DNA from: Pseudoips prasinana
Lineage: Eukaryota > Arthropoda > Insecta > Lepidoptera > Nolidae
Length of the DNA: 64,000 nucleotides
Assembly (NCBI GenBank): GCA_951640165.1
Contig: OX621255.1
Coordinates: forward strand, 6,324,001 to 6,388,000
Direction of reading: 5' to 3'
This document shows, in pieces, positions 54,806-64,000 of this stretch. The position numbers were made by a program, and so were the translations under genes. The stretch's first letter is position 1. Every line of letters starts with the position of its first letter. Under the pieces are notes generated by a model, which saw only the letters and a program-made list of their open reading frames with translations, was not told the origin of the DNA and ran no database searches.

Positions 54806-55193
54806 TCTCGCTTCCCCATTAATATCAGAATATCCCTTCACAGAATGTATGTTCAGTTATGTGCAGACTATAGACCTGTATATTAGGTGGTAATCTATCC
54901 GATCTAGTTCACAGTTGACTGCTTCCAAAATGCAAATTACCTCAGCTGATATCTGCCAAACTAAGCGATACCGATTCAACCGATGTCAGGTAATCTATGT
55001 CACCGTTAAAGCACCGGAATAAAATAAACCTTGTCATGGTAAATGGTGCTATATATAGCCGTAATAAAGTATAATTTCCTTGATACATGTTTTTCAGTTA
55101 CGATCGTATAAGATTAATATAAGATGTGAAGAAGACGATCCCATGTGAAGAAGGTGATAAATGAACTACTACAATTTCTTTTCTTTTAATCAG
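54806..55193. other. no gene seen
   Basis: No supported ORF or repeat. Confidence 0.45.
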
Positions 55194-55443
55194 CATAATA
55201 TCCTGGGACAATATTTACACACGGCCATCTGATCCCAAACTAAGCGAAGTTTTTACTATGGAAACTAGATTACTGATATACTACATACACTATTTTTCTT
55301 GTGTAAATACATACTTATATAGATACACCCAGACGCAGGACAAACAGTCATGTTGATTCACACAAATATCTGTCCTGGGTGGGAATCGAAACCATGACCT
55401 GGCGCATGAAACACAAGTGTCTATCAACCACGCCAACCGGCCT
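55194..55443 (-). repeat. tRNA-derived SINE, family B, copy 3
   Basis: Minus-strand head GGTTGGCGTGGTTG, box B partly degenerate (GGTTTCGATTCCC), and the common tail. Confidence 0.85.
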
Positions 55444-55705
55444 CCCCATTTGTTTTTATTGCATGTATTTTCGCGATTTATGTGTTGTTCGTTCCGATTT
55501 TTCGATAGAGAAGGGTTTCGGAGGGTCCCATTAGAAATTTGTTTATATCCAGTGGTCATAAAGGAAAACTATAGTTGGTTTAAGGTTTTTAACTGCCCGT
55601 AAAAAAAGCAAATTCGAAATTCGAAATCTTTTGTATGTAAGCATTTCTCCGATATTTGTGATCTAATTTCATAATTGAGTTGCGTGTTAACGAAGCTCTT
55701 CCTTA

Positions 55706-55944
55706 GGCTGATTTCAGAGTGACGCACCGACGGCCAGCGCGTCTCAACAGCCGCGTGCGAGACGCGTCACTCTGAAACGCTAGCTGCCAGTAGAGGAGCT
55801 CGGGCAGCGCTGGCCGACGGCGCGCGTGTCACCGGCGGCGGCGCGTTTGAACTGCGTGACTATGAAACGCAACTACTATCTAGTGTAATTGTAAGCGCGC
55901 GCGTTTGGACGGCGCCGCTCGTCGGCGTGATTCTGAAATCACCC
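55706..55944. mobile_element. GC-rich MITE, PIF/Harbinger type, TTA duplication
   Basis: Ends GGCTGATTTCAGA and its near-complement TCTGAAATCACCC, with TTA at 55703-55705 and 55945-55947. 239 bp, strongly GC-rich inside. No coding. Confidence 0.75.
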
Positions 55945-56214
55945 TTAGGTGTGTCACAACGATCTTTTTCAAATTTGAGACAGTGATAGTGACCATATTT
56001 GTGAGTGCATATATCTGAATTGATAAAAATTGGAAACGTCACGGAGATATAAACATCGAAAAAACAAATGTCACATTGAAATCAACGTAAAAGAGCTTAA
56101 CTATACTCATAACCTTAACTATGCTCAATATTTGCAAGCATTAGAATGCCTTGCAGACCTAGTCATTATAATTTTTTATTTTTTTCGTTGAAATCGGTCG
56201 TTGTTGAGAAGAGT

Positions 56215-56455
56215 TGAGTCGGTGGTATGTTTAATTTTTTTTTTATTAATTTGTTACAACTTCAGTTAGTATTGTGAGACATTAACACACGTTCTTCACA
56301 TGCCACCAAGGACATTTTTAGAGAACTCTCAGGCATGCAAATTTCCTCACGATGTTTCCACATGAATTCGAAAAGGCAGTAGTCTTGGGTTTGAAACCGA
56401 GACCCCTAACCCCACAGCCCAACGGTCTAACCACTAGGCTATCTCGACTCAGGGG
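56215..56455 (-). repeat. tRNA-derived SINE, family G
   Basis: The minus strand starts GAGTCGAGATAGCC with box A TAGCCTAGTGGTTAG and box B-like GGTTTCAAACCC. Confidence 0.7.
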
Positions 56456-56799
56456 TACTAAGGATTTTATTTGCTAAAAAAATCACAATAATACTCATTG
56501 GCCAGACTGGGGATTTAAAACCGGAACCAAACGAAGAGCTGAACCAACGAAGTACGAACGAGGAGAATTAATTACTTAAAGAGGAGACCAATGCTTAGTT
56601 CGCCTAGTTAGAATGTCAATGACAAAGCCCTGGTTTAAGTGAGACAGTTAGTTTCCATACTGTAGACAATCAAGCTTTCTAGATGTACACGCCGCTTAGT
56701 TGAGGCGACACCATTCGTACTATAATATTCTGTTGATCGTTTTGTAATGCCAGGGAGTCGTAATCGGCACAGTATAAATATAGACAGTACGGCAACTAA
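56456..56799. other. no gene seen
   Basis: No supported ORF or repeat. Confidence 0.4.
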
Positions 56800-57060
56800 T
56801 AATCATAATATCCTGGGACTATATTCACACACGGCCATCTGATCCTAAACTAAGCAGAGCTTGTTCTATGGAAACCAGATAACTGATATATTACGTATAC
56901 TACTTTTCTTTTGTAAATACATCCTTATACAGATAATTACACCAAGACTCAGGACAAACAGACATGTTCATGCACACAAATATTTGTCCCGGGTGGAAAT
57001 CGAACCCATGACCTGCGGCGTGAAAGCCAGCGTATCTACCAACCATGCCAACGGGCCCGT
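56800..57060 (-). repeat. tRNA-derived SINE, family B, copy 4
   Basis: Box A-like GTTGGCATGGTTGG and box B GGTTCGATTTCC on the minus strand, full tail. Confidence 0.88.
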
Positions 57061-57335
57061 CAAGCCTAGTTGATGAAATAATTACCTACACTCCATTGAA
57101 GCTTTTATTGTTTTTGATACTAGAATATATCTTCTTTCAATCAATAAAACAATGTTTCTAAAATCAGCAGGAAGTTTAAAATACCACAGCTCCAGTTTTA
57201 ATGAAGCCGAGTTCAAACAGCCGTTTAGTACACAATGCCCTCGTGACTTTTTAAAAAAGATCCCAGGGAGAAACTTATACGTGACCACTCATCTTGACGC
57301 GGCACTCACTACTGACAGCAAGCGACAACCGCTAA

Positions 57336-57774
57336 GGGCCTATTCACACCACGTTTTTTATGCGCGCCGTTGACGCGCGTATATAGCAATACAGACGCGC
57401 GTTAGCATCGCGTTAGTATCCATTCAAACAAACCCCAAACTGCTCTGTAGGATAATAATAATAATATCTGGGGACTATGTCACACAGATCATCCTAGCCC
57501 CAAACTAAGCAAAGCTTGTACTATGGGTACCAGGCGACGATATACATACTTATATAGATAGATAAATACTTATATACATAGAAAACATCCATGACTCAGA
57601 AACAAATATTCGTGCTCATCACACAAATATTTGCACTTACCGGGATTCGAACCCAGGACCACCAGCTTCGTAGGCAGGAGCACTACCAACTAGGCTACGG
57701 TGACCGTCTAGGATAAAAGCGCGCCATCAACGCGCGTCCACGGCGCGTTTAAAAAACGGGGTATGCATAGGCTC
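57336..57774. mobile_element. Harbinger-type MITE, TAA duplication, with nested SINE
   Basis: Ends GGGCCTATTCACACC... and ...GGTATGCATAGGCTC are imperfect inverted repeats flanked by TAA (57333-57335 and 57775-57777). GC-rich inside. Split by SINE 57455-57708. Confidence 0.7.
57455..57708 (-). repeat. tRNA-derived SINE, family A, copy 8
   Basis: Full length with a clear 7-bp target duplication TAGGATA (57448-57454 and 57709-57715). Box A and box B are intact. Confidence 0.93.
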
Positions 57775-58084
57775 TAAGGGGTCTTGTCGATGCGCATGTT
57801 TATGTGAGTGTGCCGTTTCGAGTGTTTGTAGGTAGTTTCCTTACTGTTTATATTTGTATACTGTGTAATCGGTCCGTCACATCAGTTTCATGGCGCAGCG
57901 CTGAAAGGTCTATTACGCGTCGTAAAGCCGAATGCGCCTAATGACGTGCTTACTCGACGCACACTTTGTACTGTTCGCATTTATGTTAGCCTGGTACTTT
58001 AGTTTCTGCGATTGTTTGCTAGTCTTTAGAAAAAGGCGGGTGTTGTAAGTTTGAAGTTGATATAATGATGTTCTATCGGATTGT

Positions 58085-58245
58085 GATACTTGTGAGACTG
58101 TAGCCTCGTGTTTGGGGTTCGATCTCCGAATAAAACACCTATTGTGAAACCCATTTATTGTTATTCTGAGTCTGCTTGTGCTTTGTGTCTATGACTCATA
58201 TGCTTGTTAAGTCCCTGTGAGGGTTTTAAGACAAAATAGTATCCC
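58085..58245 (+). repeat. tRNA-derived SINE remnant
   Basis: tagcctcgtgtttggggttcgatctcc resembles boxes A and B; a family C-like body follows (gaaacccatttattgttatt). Confidence 0.5.
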
Positions 58246-60111
58246 AAACGACATAGCTAGGTTCTAGACCATTATTCATGCATAGGAAGGTAGTGTAAAA
58301 TATTACAATTGTAATATCATCCACCAAAATGCCCTACAACTGTATGTTATATAATATATTGTTGCGCTTTTATATATACTTGTAAAATCATGTACACATA
58401 TGAATCAGCAAATAGACAGTACTTTTTATTACTATAACTAAACCACTAAATCCGTCTCTAGACGTCTTGAAGCAACACAAAGTCAATATATATGTTACAA
58501 AATATTCACATGCAGTTTTATTTCGTTTGAAAGACGGCTCTCATAAAAATGCCATTTGATTTTATGGCCATCGTCTGTATTCGTGATATCTTGGAGAATT
58601 TTAAAACTAGTATTTCTGGGGTTATGTGGATACCAATGTGAAGTAATGTTTAACCCTTATTGTACTGGTTTAAGGCGAAGCTGAGAGAATCTATGATTCT
58701 ATCGTAGAAAGGTTAATTCTTTTCAAATTCATTGATTCTTATGGTTCTTGAGTGCGAAGAATACCAATTTACCAATAAATGTACCATGAAGATAAATTGT
58801 TAATCTGTCAGTTTATTAATGATTGATAAACATGTATATACTTATATATATATTAATTTGCCAAAAGTTTGCCCGTAATATCCTATTTAAAAAGACATTC
58901 CACTGTTTTATTTCAACAATTAATTTACTTATAAATAATTCTAAGAACGAAAAATCTAAGATCCGAATAAAATTGATATGGGACTATCTCGAAAGACTTT
59001 TGTATACACGAAACCGTTTCACAAGCTCTGAAGAATTCACATTACATGTAAACAACAACAAAAATACCGTCGAATTGAGAACCTAATCTCTTGTAAGTCG
59101 ATATCTGTGAATTAAAATATCTTCCCGCTGATAATTCTCATCGCCAAATACGCATTTTCCTCTCATCAGTCTACAAAAAGTTATAAAAGCCACTCATAAT
59201 ATTCATATGTGCATGAAATTCATGAGTTAAAAAGCCTCGTATTCCCCACAAGGTTAACGGAAGAGGCTCTCCATTAAATATTTTATACATTCTGTTGAAT
59301 TTTCACAATTTTTTTCATCGCAAACATAGCTACATAATGAGGGCCGACAGACAGAGTACAGATCCTCGCATTTCCCGCCGGAAATGAAATCGGGAACAAA
59401 TGCCGCGGTTTGCACCCTTTTGCTGGCACCAGATTGACGGCGAAAAAATTTATGTCCGTCCAAAATTGTGCTAACAATGTTGAATAAAGAATTTTTTAGG
59501 ATTGTGGCGTTGTCATTGACTACCCGAGCGTTAAGGCTGTGTTTCCTACGAGAGATATGCGAGAAAGCTTAGAGGCGCGAGGAAATGAGCAAAGCTGGGA
59601 AATGGTACAAGTGTTCTCGTCCAAGATTTGATAAGAAGTTATGCAGTACGAAGATGTTTGCAGAGATGTCTAAGAAAACTTAGTAAAAAATTAATATCCA
59701 TTTCAGCAGAGCTGCGCTAATCGATGTTGATAAAACATAATGATAAACAATATTAAAAAACGAATAACTTAATTTAAAAATGGAACCCTAATCTTTAAAA
59801 TACAGCCAGTTTCATCTAAAAGTCGCTTGTTTGTACATTTTGGCGCCATTTTAAATATTGCGTATCTACGTCGCCGTGGATTTTACTCGGGAAAAATTCC
59901 GTAGTATGATTGAATTCGTTTCTAAGTGTAGTTTTACGCCTCAGCGGAGTGATTCTCGCCATAAAATTGCTATTGGCAATGAAACACTAAACAAGTCGAC
60001 TGTTTATGGCTAGTTTGCACAGTTCATATGCGATTCTATCAATCTCAGAGTCGAATTCCGTGATGGTCATCCATCACTCTGAACAACGAAAACATCAATA
60101 CCTTCACCTTT
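58246..60111. other. longest repeat-free stretch; no gene recognised
   Basis: Two overlapping minus-strand frames (59254-59477), one with a cysteine-rich C-terminus (CRPSLCSYVCDEKNCEN), and a plus-strand frame 58823-59086 are open but short and unrecognised. No splice-consistent exon set is evident by eye. Confidence 0.35.
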
Positions 60112-60366
60112 GACGGGCCTGTTGGCGTGGTTGGTAAACTGCTTGCTTTTGACGCCGGAGGTCGTGGATTCGATTCCCACCCAGGACCGATATTTGTGTG
60201 CATGAACATGTCTGTTTGTCCTGAGTCTCGGTGTAATTATCTATATAAGTATGTATTTACAAAAGAAAAGTAGTATATCAGTTACCTGGTTTCCATAGTA
60301 CAAGCTCTGCTTAGTTTGGGATCAGATGGCCTTGTGTAAATAATGTCCCAGGATATTATTATTATT
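60112..60366 (+). repeat. tRNA-derived SINE, family B, copy 5
   Basis: Box A TGGCGTGGTTGG, box B-like GGATTCGATTCCC, full body and (ATT)n end. Confidence 0.9.
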
Positions 60367-60981
60367 CACCGATCTACCAAGAGATTCGGGTATCCTTAGG
60401 CATAGGCATGAGTCAGATTCAATCAATCCTACAAAATCATTTGTGTAAAATGTGGTGTATGTGTGGACTGACAGCCCACTTTTATGTTTGCGGATTTTTG
60501 CAGTATAACTAACAATAGTGCTTAGTAAAAGTTGTAGAAATATTTGCAAAACGAATATTAGAGATCTTTTTAATTATGTCTTTACAAATACATAATTAAA
60601 AAGATATATCGTTTTGTTTTATGATAATGTATTTATTTATTTATGAAATATAAGTATATATAATATAGTATGTACCTTAAGTGGGTCCCTCAGTTCACAC
60701 ACATAAGCTCCCAAATCTACATATATAATGAGTTCACCAACAAATTTTGCTTATAGACCTATAGTAAAACATGAATAAATATCTACACAACATTAAAAAA
60801 CCTAATATGCGTAATGTGTGTTCTCAATGGATATAACGAAAAAAATCATCCTATATAATACCTGTAGATCTAGATTTTTGGTAGTCTATTTTGTATCACA
60901 CTCCTGGGCAACGGCATCTTATTCTTTATTGCACGAATAAACATACATGTAAGTTAAATGTAACAAAATAAATGGCATGTA
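60367..60981. other. no gene; perfect 16-bp hairpin
   Basis: 60564-60579 (atctttttaattatgt) and 60590-60605 are exact complements. No ORF support. Confidence 0.6.
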
Positions 60982-61103
60982 CAGACGCCAGCACATCTGG
61001 CAAATTTATTTAATAGATTTTCAAGTTTATCACATAAGCATAAGGTTCACTTTCAATTGGGGAAATTTTAAAAGATTGGGTTAGCTTGATGTGCTGGCGT
61101 CTA
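60982..61103 (-). mobile_element. MITE (CAGACGCCAGC family), copy 5, internally deleted
   Basis: 122 bp; it lacks about 13 bases of the left arm. TA on both sides. Confidence 0.8.
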
Positions 61104-61209
61104 TACATTTCATCCAGCAAACCCTCCGGACAGTGAGATTTTTAATATAATGATTGCAAGCAGTGTACAAGAAAACATTATAATTATGTACCTTGTTAAC
61201 CTCTTCATT

Positions 61210-61475
61210 ACATCTACCTCTTCATTCATCATAAATTTCAATCATTAAACCTAAACATAATCTCCTTGACAATAACTTAATACAAGCTAGCTAATTATCA
61301 CTACTATTATAAAATAAATTGTATAAATGTTTTAACATTCCGTGTACCTAAATATCTGTAATATGCAACTAGAAATAATAACTGTATTAGGTACTACAAA
61401 CATGTTCTGACTATTTAAAAGCGCTTTTTTAAAGTCTACGTGAATAAAAATCTTTTTTATTTTATTTTATTTACT
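61210..61475 (+). repeat. LINE 3'-end repeat, family L, opposite orientation
   Basis: Read 5'-3' it runs taaacctaaacataatctcc to cacgtgaataaaaatc-like sequence and ends in a (TTTTA)n tail, showing the retroposon 3' end. Confidence 0.65.
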
Positions 61476-62023
61476 CTTTAACTAATCTCTGCCTAGAGTA
61501 ATCTATTTCTCACTAAGGTGTCTAGATTATCTTGAAATGTTCTGTTCCGTTGAACCCAGCTACGAAAACCGTTAGTGGGAATACAATTATTTAGGGTTTG
61601 AGCTCACCATTGCAGTCGCAGATATGCTACATGTGCGGATGTAATTTATGGGTATTACCCACATACGAAGATGTAAACTCTCGCGAGTCTTCCGGACCTC
61701 ATAAAGTATTCTAGTAACAAGCTACTTAGGGAAGTGGATGGAACTATACATTTTCTGACTATTCTTTATTTCTTTCTGATTAAATTCGTTGCAATTCTCC
61801 GGAACATGTCTAAGCCTCGCCGCTCAGTGTCATTTCATTGTGTGCCATGTTGATGCTGGCTTACAGGAGTTGCAGTGGTGTGTAAGAGGGAGGGACTAGT
61901 CCCGATAATAGAAAGCTTGTTTCTTAACTTTAGTTAACCATCCTCATATTGACCTCACTCTGTATGTATATATATAGCTCAGATACTACCAGAATCAAGA
62001 TGTGGCTTTTAACTAGTGTGTTA
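61476..62023. other. no gene seen
   Basis: No supported ORF or repeat. Confidence 0.45.
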
Positions 62024-62338
62024 TCTACATATAATAAAATCGTAGGAAAGTCAAAACTGTACATTGAATATTTATTTAAAAGGTTACTTGGGGCGTGATC
62101 TACTATCGATATCGAAGCCAAAAATATATTTTGTTAGAATTTTTGTCTGTGTGACTGTTTGTCTGTATGTATGTCCGGGCTAAACTCAAAAAGTACTGCA
62201 TGGATTTACTTAAAATTTTGCATGAATATTACTAAGAGGTCGGGTAAGAGGCTACATATTATAACGCTATCAGTTACGGGGGAGGAGATGTGATAATTTA
62301 TAAAGTTTAACGCGGGTAAAACCGCGGGGCACAGCTAG
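62024..62338 (+). repeat. non-autonomous Helitron, copy 3
   Basis: Starts TCTACATATAATAAAATCG after A, ends cgcgggtaaaaccgcgg hairpin and CTAG before T. Confidence 0.78.
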
Positions 62339-62731
62339 TACCTTATAAACGTACAAACATTATCTAGGAAATAAAGCGGGTTTTTTAGAAACGTAACATT
62401 AAGAAAATTAATAGCTCTATACAGAGACTACAAAGGCAACTTACATGTCCAGAGAGATACATACATTTGTCTTCAAGAGTAGCCAGGAACTGCGCCTTGA
62501 TAAATTACCTCCATGATGGAAAACTTACGAGTTTATTAATGTGGATGTTTTCTCGGAAAGATTGCGGACAATATCCTTTGTTGTATGGTGTTCTATGGTG
62601 AATAATGGTTTTAATGTCTGTTATTTCAAAGGGCAATAGTGTTTTGTTGTGGTGGCTATTCTGTTCTTTACAATGTGTTGTGGCCCATTATCGTACAAAG
62701 AAAAGCTGTTTTCACTTATAGACATAAAACT
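62339..62731. other. no gene seen
   Basis: No supported ORF or repeat. Confidence 0.4.
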
Positions 62732-62914
62732 ACACGTGCAGCGGTTAAGTCAGTCGCCTCACCACTGGACGCCCCGGGTTCGATTCCCGCACGGGGAAAT
62801 TATTTGTGTGACCCATAATTGATGTACATTGTGTCCGTCAAATATATGTTTGTATATTACCCCGCGACACAGGGATGAAATTACCTAATGCAGGCGTTGA
62901 TTAAAAAAAAAAAC
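62732..62914 (+). repeat. tRNA-derived SINE, family C, copy 3
   Basis: Head acacgtgcagcggttaag, box B GGTTCGATTCCCG, short body, poly(A)-like end. Confidence 0.85.
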
Positions 62915-62929
62915 TCATGAACTTAAAAC

Positions 62930-63243
62930 TACACGTGTGGCGCAGCGGTTAAGACAGTCACCTCGCCACTTCGTGTTCCGGGTTGGACAATTATTTGTAT
63001 GGCCAGTATCTATTCTGAGTCTAGATGTACAGACGCCAGCACATCCAGCTACCCCAATCTGTCAAATTTCTTTTATAGATTTTCAACTTTATCACACTAG
63101 CATAATGTTCACTTTCAATTGGGGAAATTTGACAGATTGGGGTAGCTCGATGTGCTGGCGTCTGTAGGTACATTGTGTCCGTCATATATATGTGTGTAAG
63201 TACCCCGCAACACAGGAAGTGCGGGCACTGTCTTTAAAAAAAC
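62930..63243 (+). repeat. tRNA-derived SINE, family C, copy 4, split by a MITE
   Basis: Box A TGGCGCAGCGGTTAAG; box B is shortened (ccgggttggac). The body is interrupted at gatgta and resumes at gtacattgtgtccgtc. It lies in tandem with copy 3. Confidence 0.8.
63030..63164 (-). mobile_element. 135-bp MITE, copy 6, inside a SINE
   Basis: Ends as in copy 1; TA before and after. Comparison with copy 3 of the SINE shows the uninterrupted site (gatgtacattgtgtcc), with a few extra bases (gg) at the right junction. Confidence 0.85.
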
Positions 63244-63273
63244 AAATACAACTATGTATATACAAATGTCGTT

Positions 63274-63344
63274 ATAAAATATTATAACAGTAGAAATACG
63301 AGTATAGCAGCTATACTCGTATTTCTACTGTTATAATATTTTAT
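63274..63344. repeat. 71-bp perfect palindrome, 35-nt arms
   Basis: 63274-63308 and 63310-63344 are exact complements around a single A. Confidence 0.97.
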
Positions 63345-63530
63345 GTATAGCTTGATATATTTGCCGTGTGTACTTATATAGCTATACTATAGCTATATAA
63401 GTACAGACGGCAAGTATATCAAGCTATACATTTACAATATAAGCTGACCTCTCATTGTATGGAAATCCTATACAACGCGGGATCAGCTTATGCTGGAAAA
63501 GTATAGCTTGATATGTAGCCGTGTGTACCA
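63345..63530. mobile_element. foldback MITE cluster
   Basis: 63401-63530 has imperfect inverted ends of about 49 nt beginning GTACAGACGGC / GTACACACGGC. Its left end is itself mirrored: 63345-63386 and 63388-63429 are complementary with two mismatches. It probably represents two MITE ends joined head to head. Confidence 0.75.
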
Positions 63531-64000
63531 CAGATAATATAATACATATGTAGATCAGTTGATGTCAAACATAATGGAAGACCTTGTGGCAGATTTTATC
63601 ATGCGGTATCAATGAAATTCTATACATACACAATGTAATTTTGCTGAACTAATATATTCCACTTTATCTTAAAGCTTCTAATTGAAGTTGTGGATGCACT
63701 CCTGGTTGAATTTCACCCATGGCAGTCAGCCTCAATGGCGACAAGACATCAGCGTGAGATATATTATAATTCAGAAGTTATTGCGCAGATACAAACGCCC
63801 TCTCTTTTCCTTCGCTTTCATGGTCCAATTTTTTACACATTTTTATTCATAAGTCAACACTAAAGTAACGAAAAACAAAGACCGATTTTAAATATGCAAA
63901 AACGCCGCCCAACTACAGCCATTTTGCATAAAATGTAAAGCTATTTAACATTTTTATAATTTAGAATAACATAACGAAAACAATATCTAAAACTGATCTA
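63531..64000. other. no gene seen
   Basis: AT-rich to the window end; nothing recognised. Confidence 0.4.

Noticed and set aside
57082..57373. complementary open frames of 68 and 73 codons
   Set aside because: They overlap each other on opposite strands and one runs into a MITE; no motif in either.

Overview
The window looks like gene-poor, repeat-dense nuclear DNA of a moth or butterfly (Lepidoptera). The evidence is an AT-rich background, several tRNA-headed SINE families of lepidopteran type, short elements with Helitron-like ends (TC...CTAG), CR1/Jockey- and RTE-type LINE debris, BEL/Pao LTR retrotransposons and a mariner. The species cannot be named from sequence alone. I found no convincing host protein-coding gene and no genuine tRNA or rRNA gene. 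Nearly every credible reading frame belongs to a transposable element.

Layout. 1-1172: mariner with an uninterrupted DD34D transposase, abutting a SINE. 2913-7191: a complete 4.3-kb DNA transposon with 26-bp terminal inverted repeats and a 4-bp AAAT target duplication. It carries one intron-containing transposase-like gene that is now broken; I read it as Sola-like. 7.4-19.7 kb: a mosaic of Helitron-like elements, a 5S-rRNA-derived SINE family, tRNA-derived SINEs, foldback MITEs and truncated LINEs, many inserted into one another. 19.7-25.6 kb: a near full-length two-ORF non-LTR retrotransposon of the CR1 group, with a SINE in its 5' UTR. 25.6-28.7 kb: more short repeats.

28689-44714 is the centrepiece. 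A 7-kb BEL/Pao retrotransposon (226-bp LTRs, ATATT duplication) inserted into a LINE 3'-end repeat. A second BEL/Pao element (8998 bp, about 600-bp LTRs, GTGTA duplication) then inserted into its gag. The inner element carries an envelope-like protein with a signal-like hydrophobic segment, a furin-type site followed by a hydrophobic stretch, and a C-terminal membrane anchor, in the same frame as its integrase. Both elements have reading-frame breaks near the RNase H/integrase boundary.

44.7-64 kb: SINEs, Helitron-like elements, MITEs with TA, TTA and TAA duplications, RTE 3' ends, and several near-perfect palindromes, notably 63274-63530. The longest stretch with no recognised repeat is about 58246-60111.

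The insertions give a relative order. The LINE 3' repeat at 28.5 kb is older than the outer BEL, which is older than the inner env-bearing BEL. SINEs were in place before some MITEs (12.3 kb and 63.0 kb), while other SINEs landed inside MITEs or LINEs (57.4 kb and 20.5 kb). All family names come from motifs, termini and target duplications read by eye; no database search was made.
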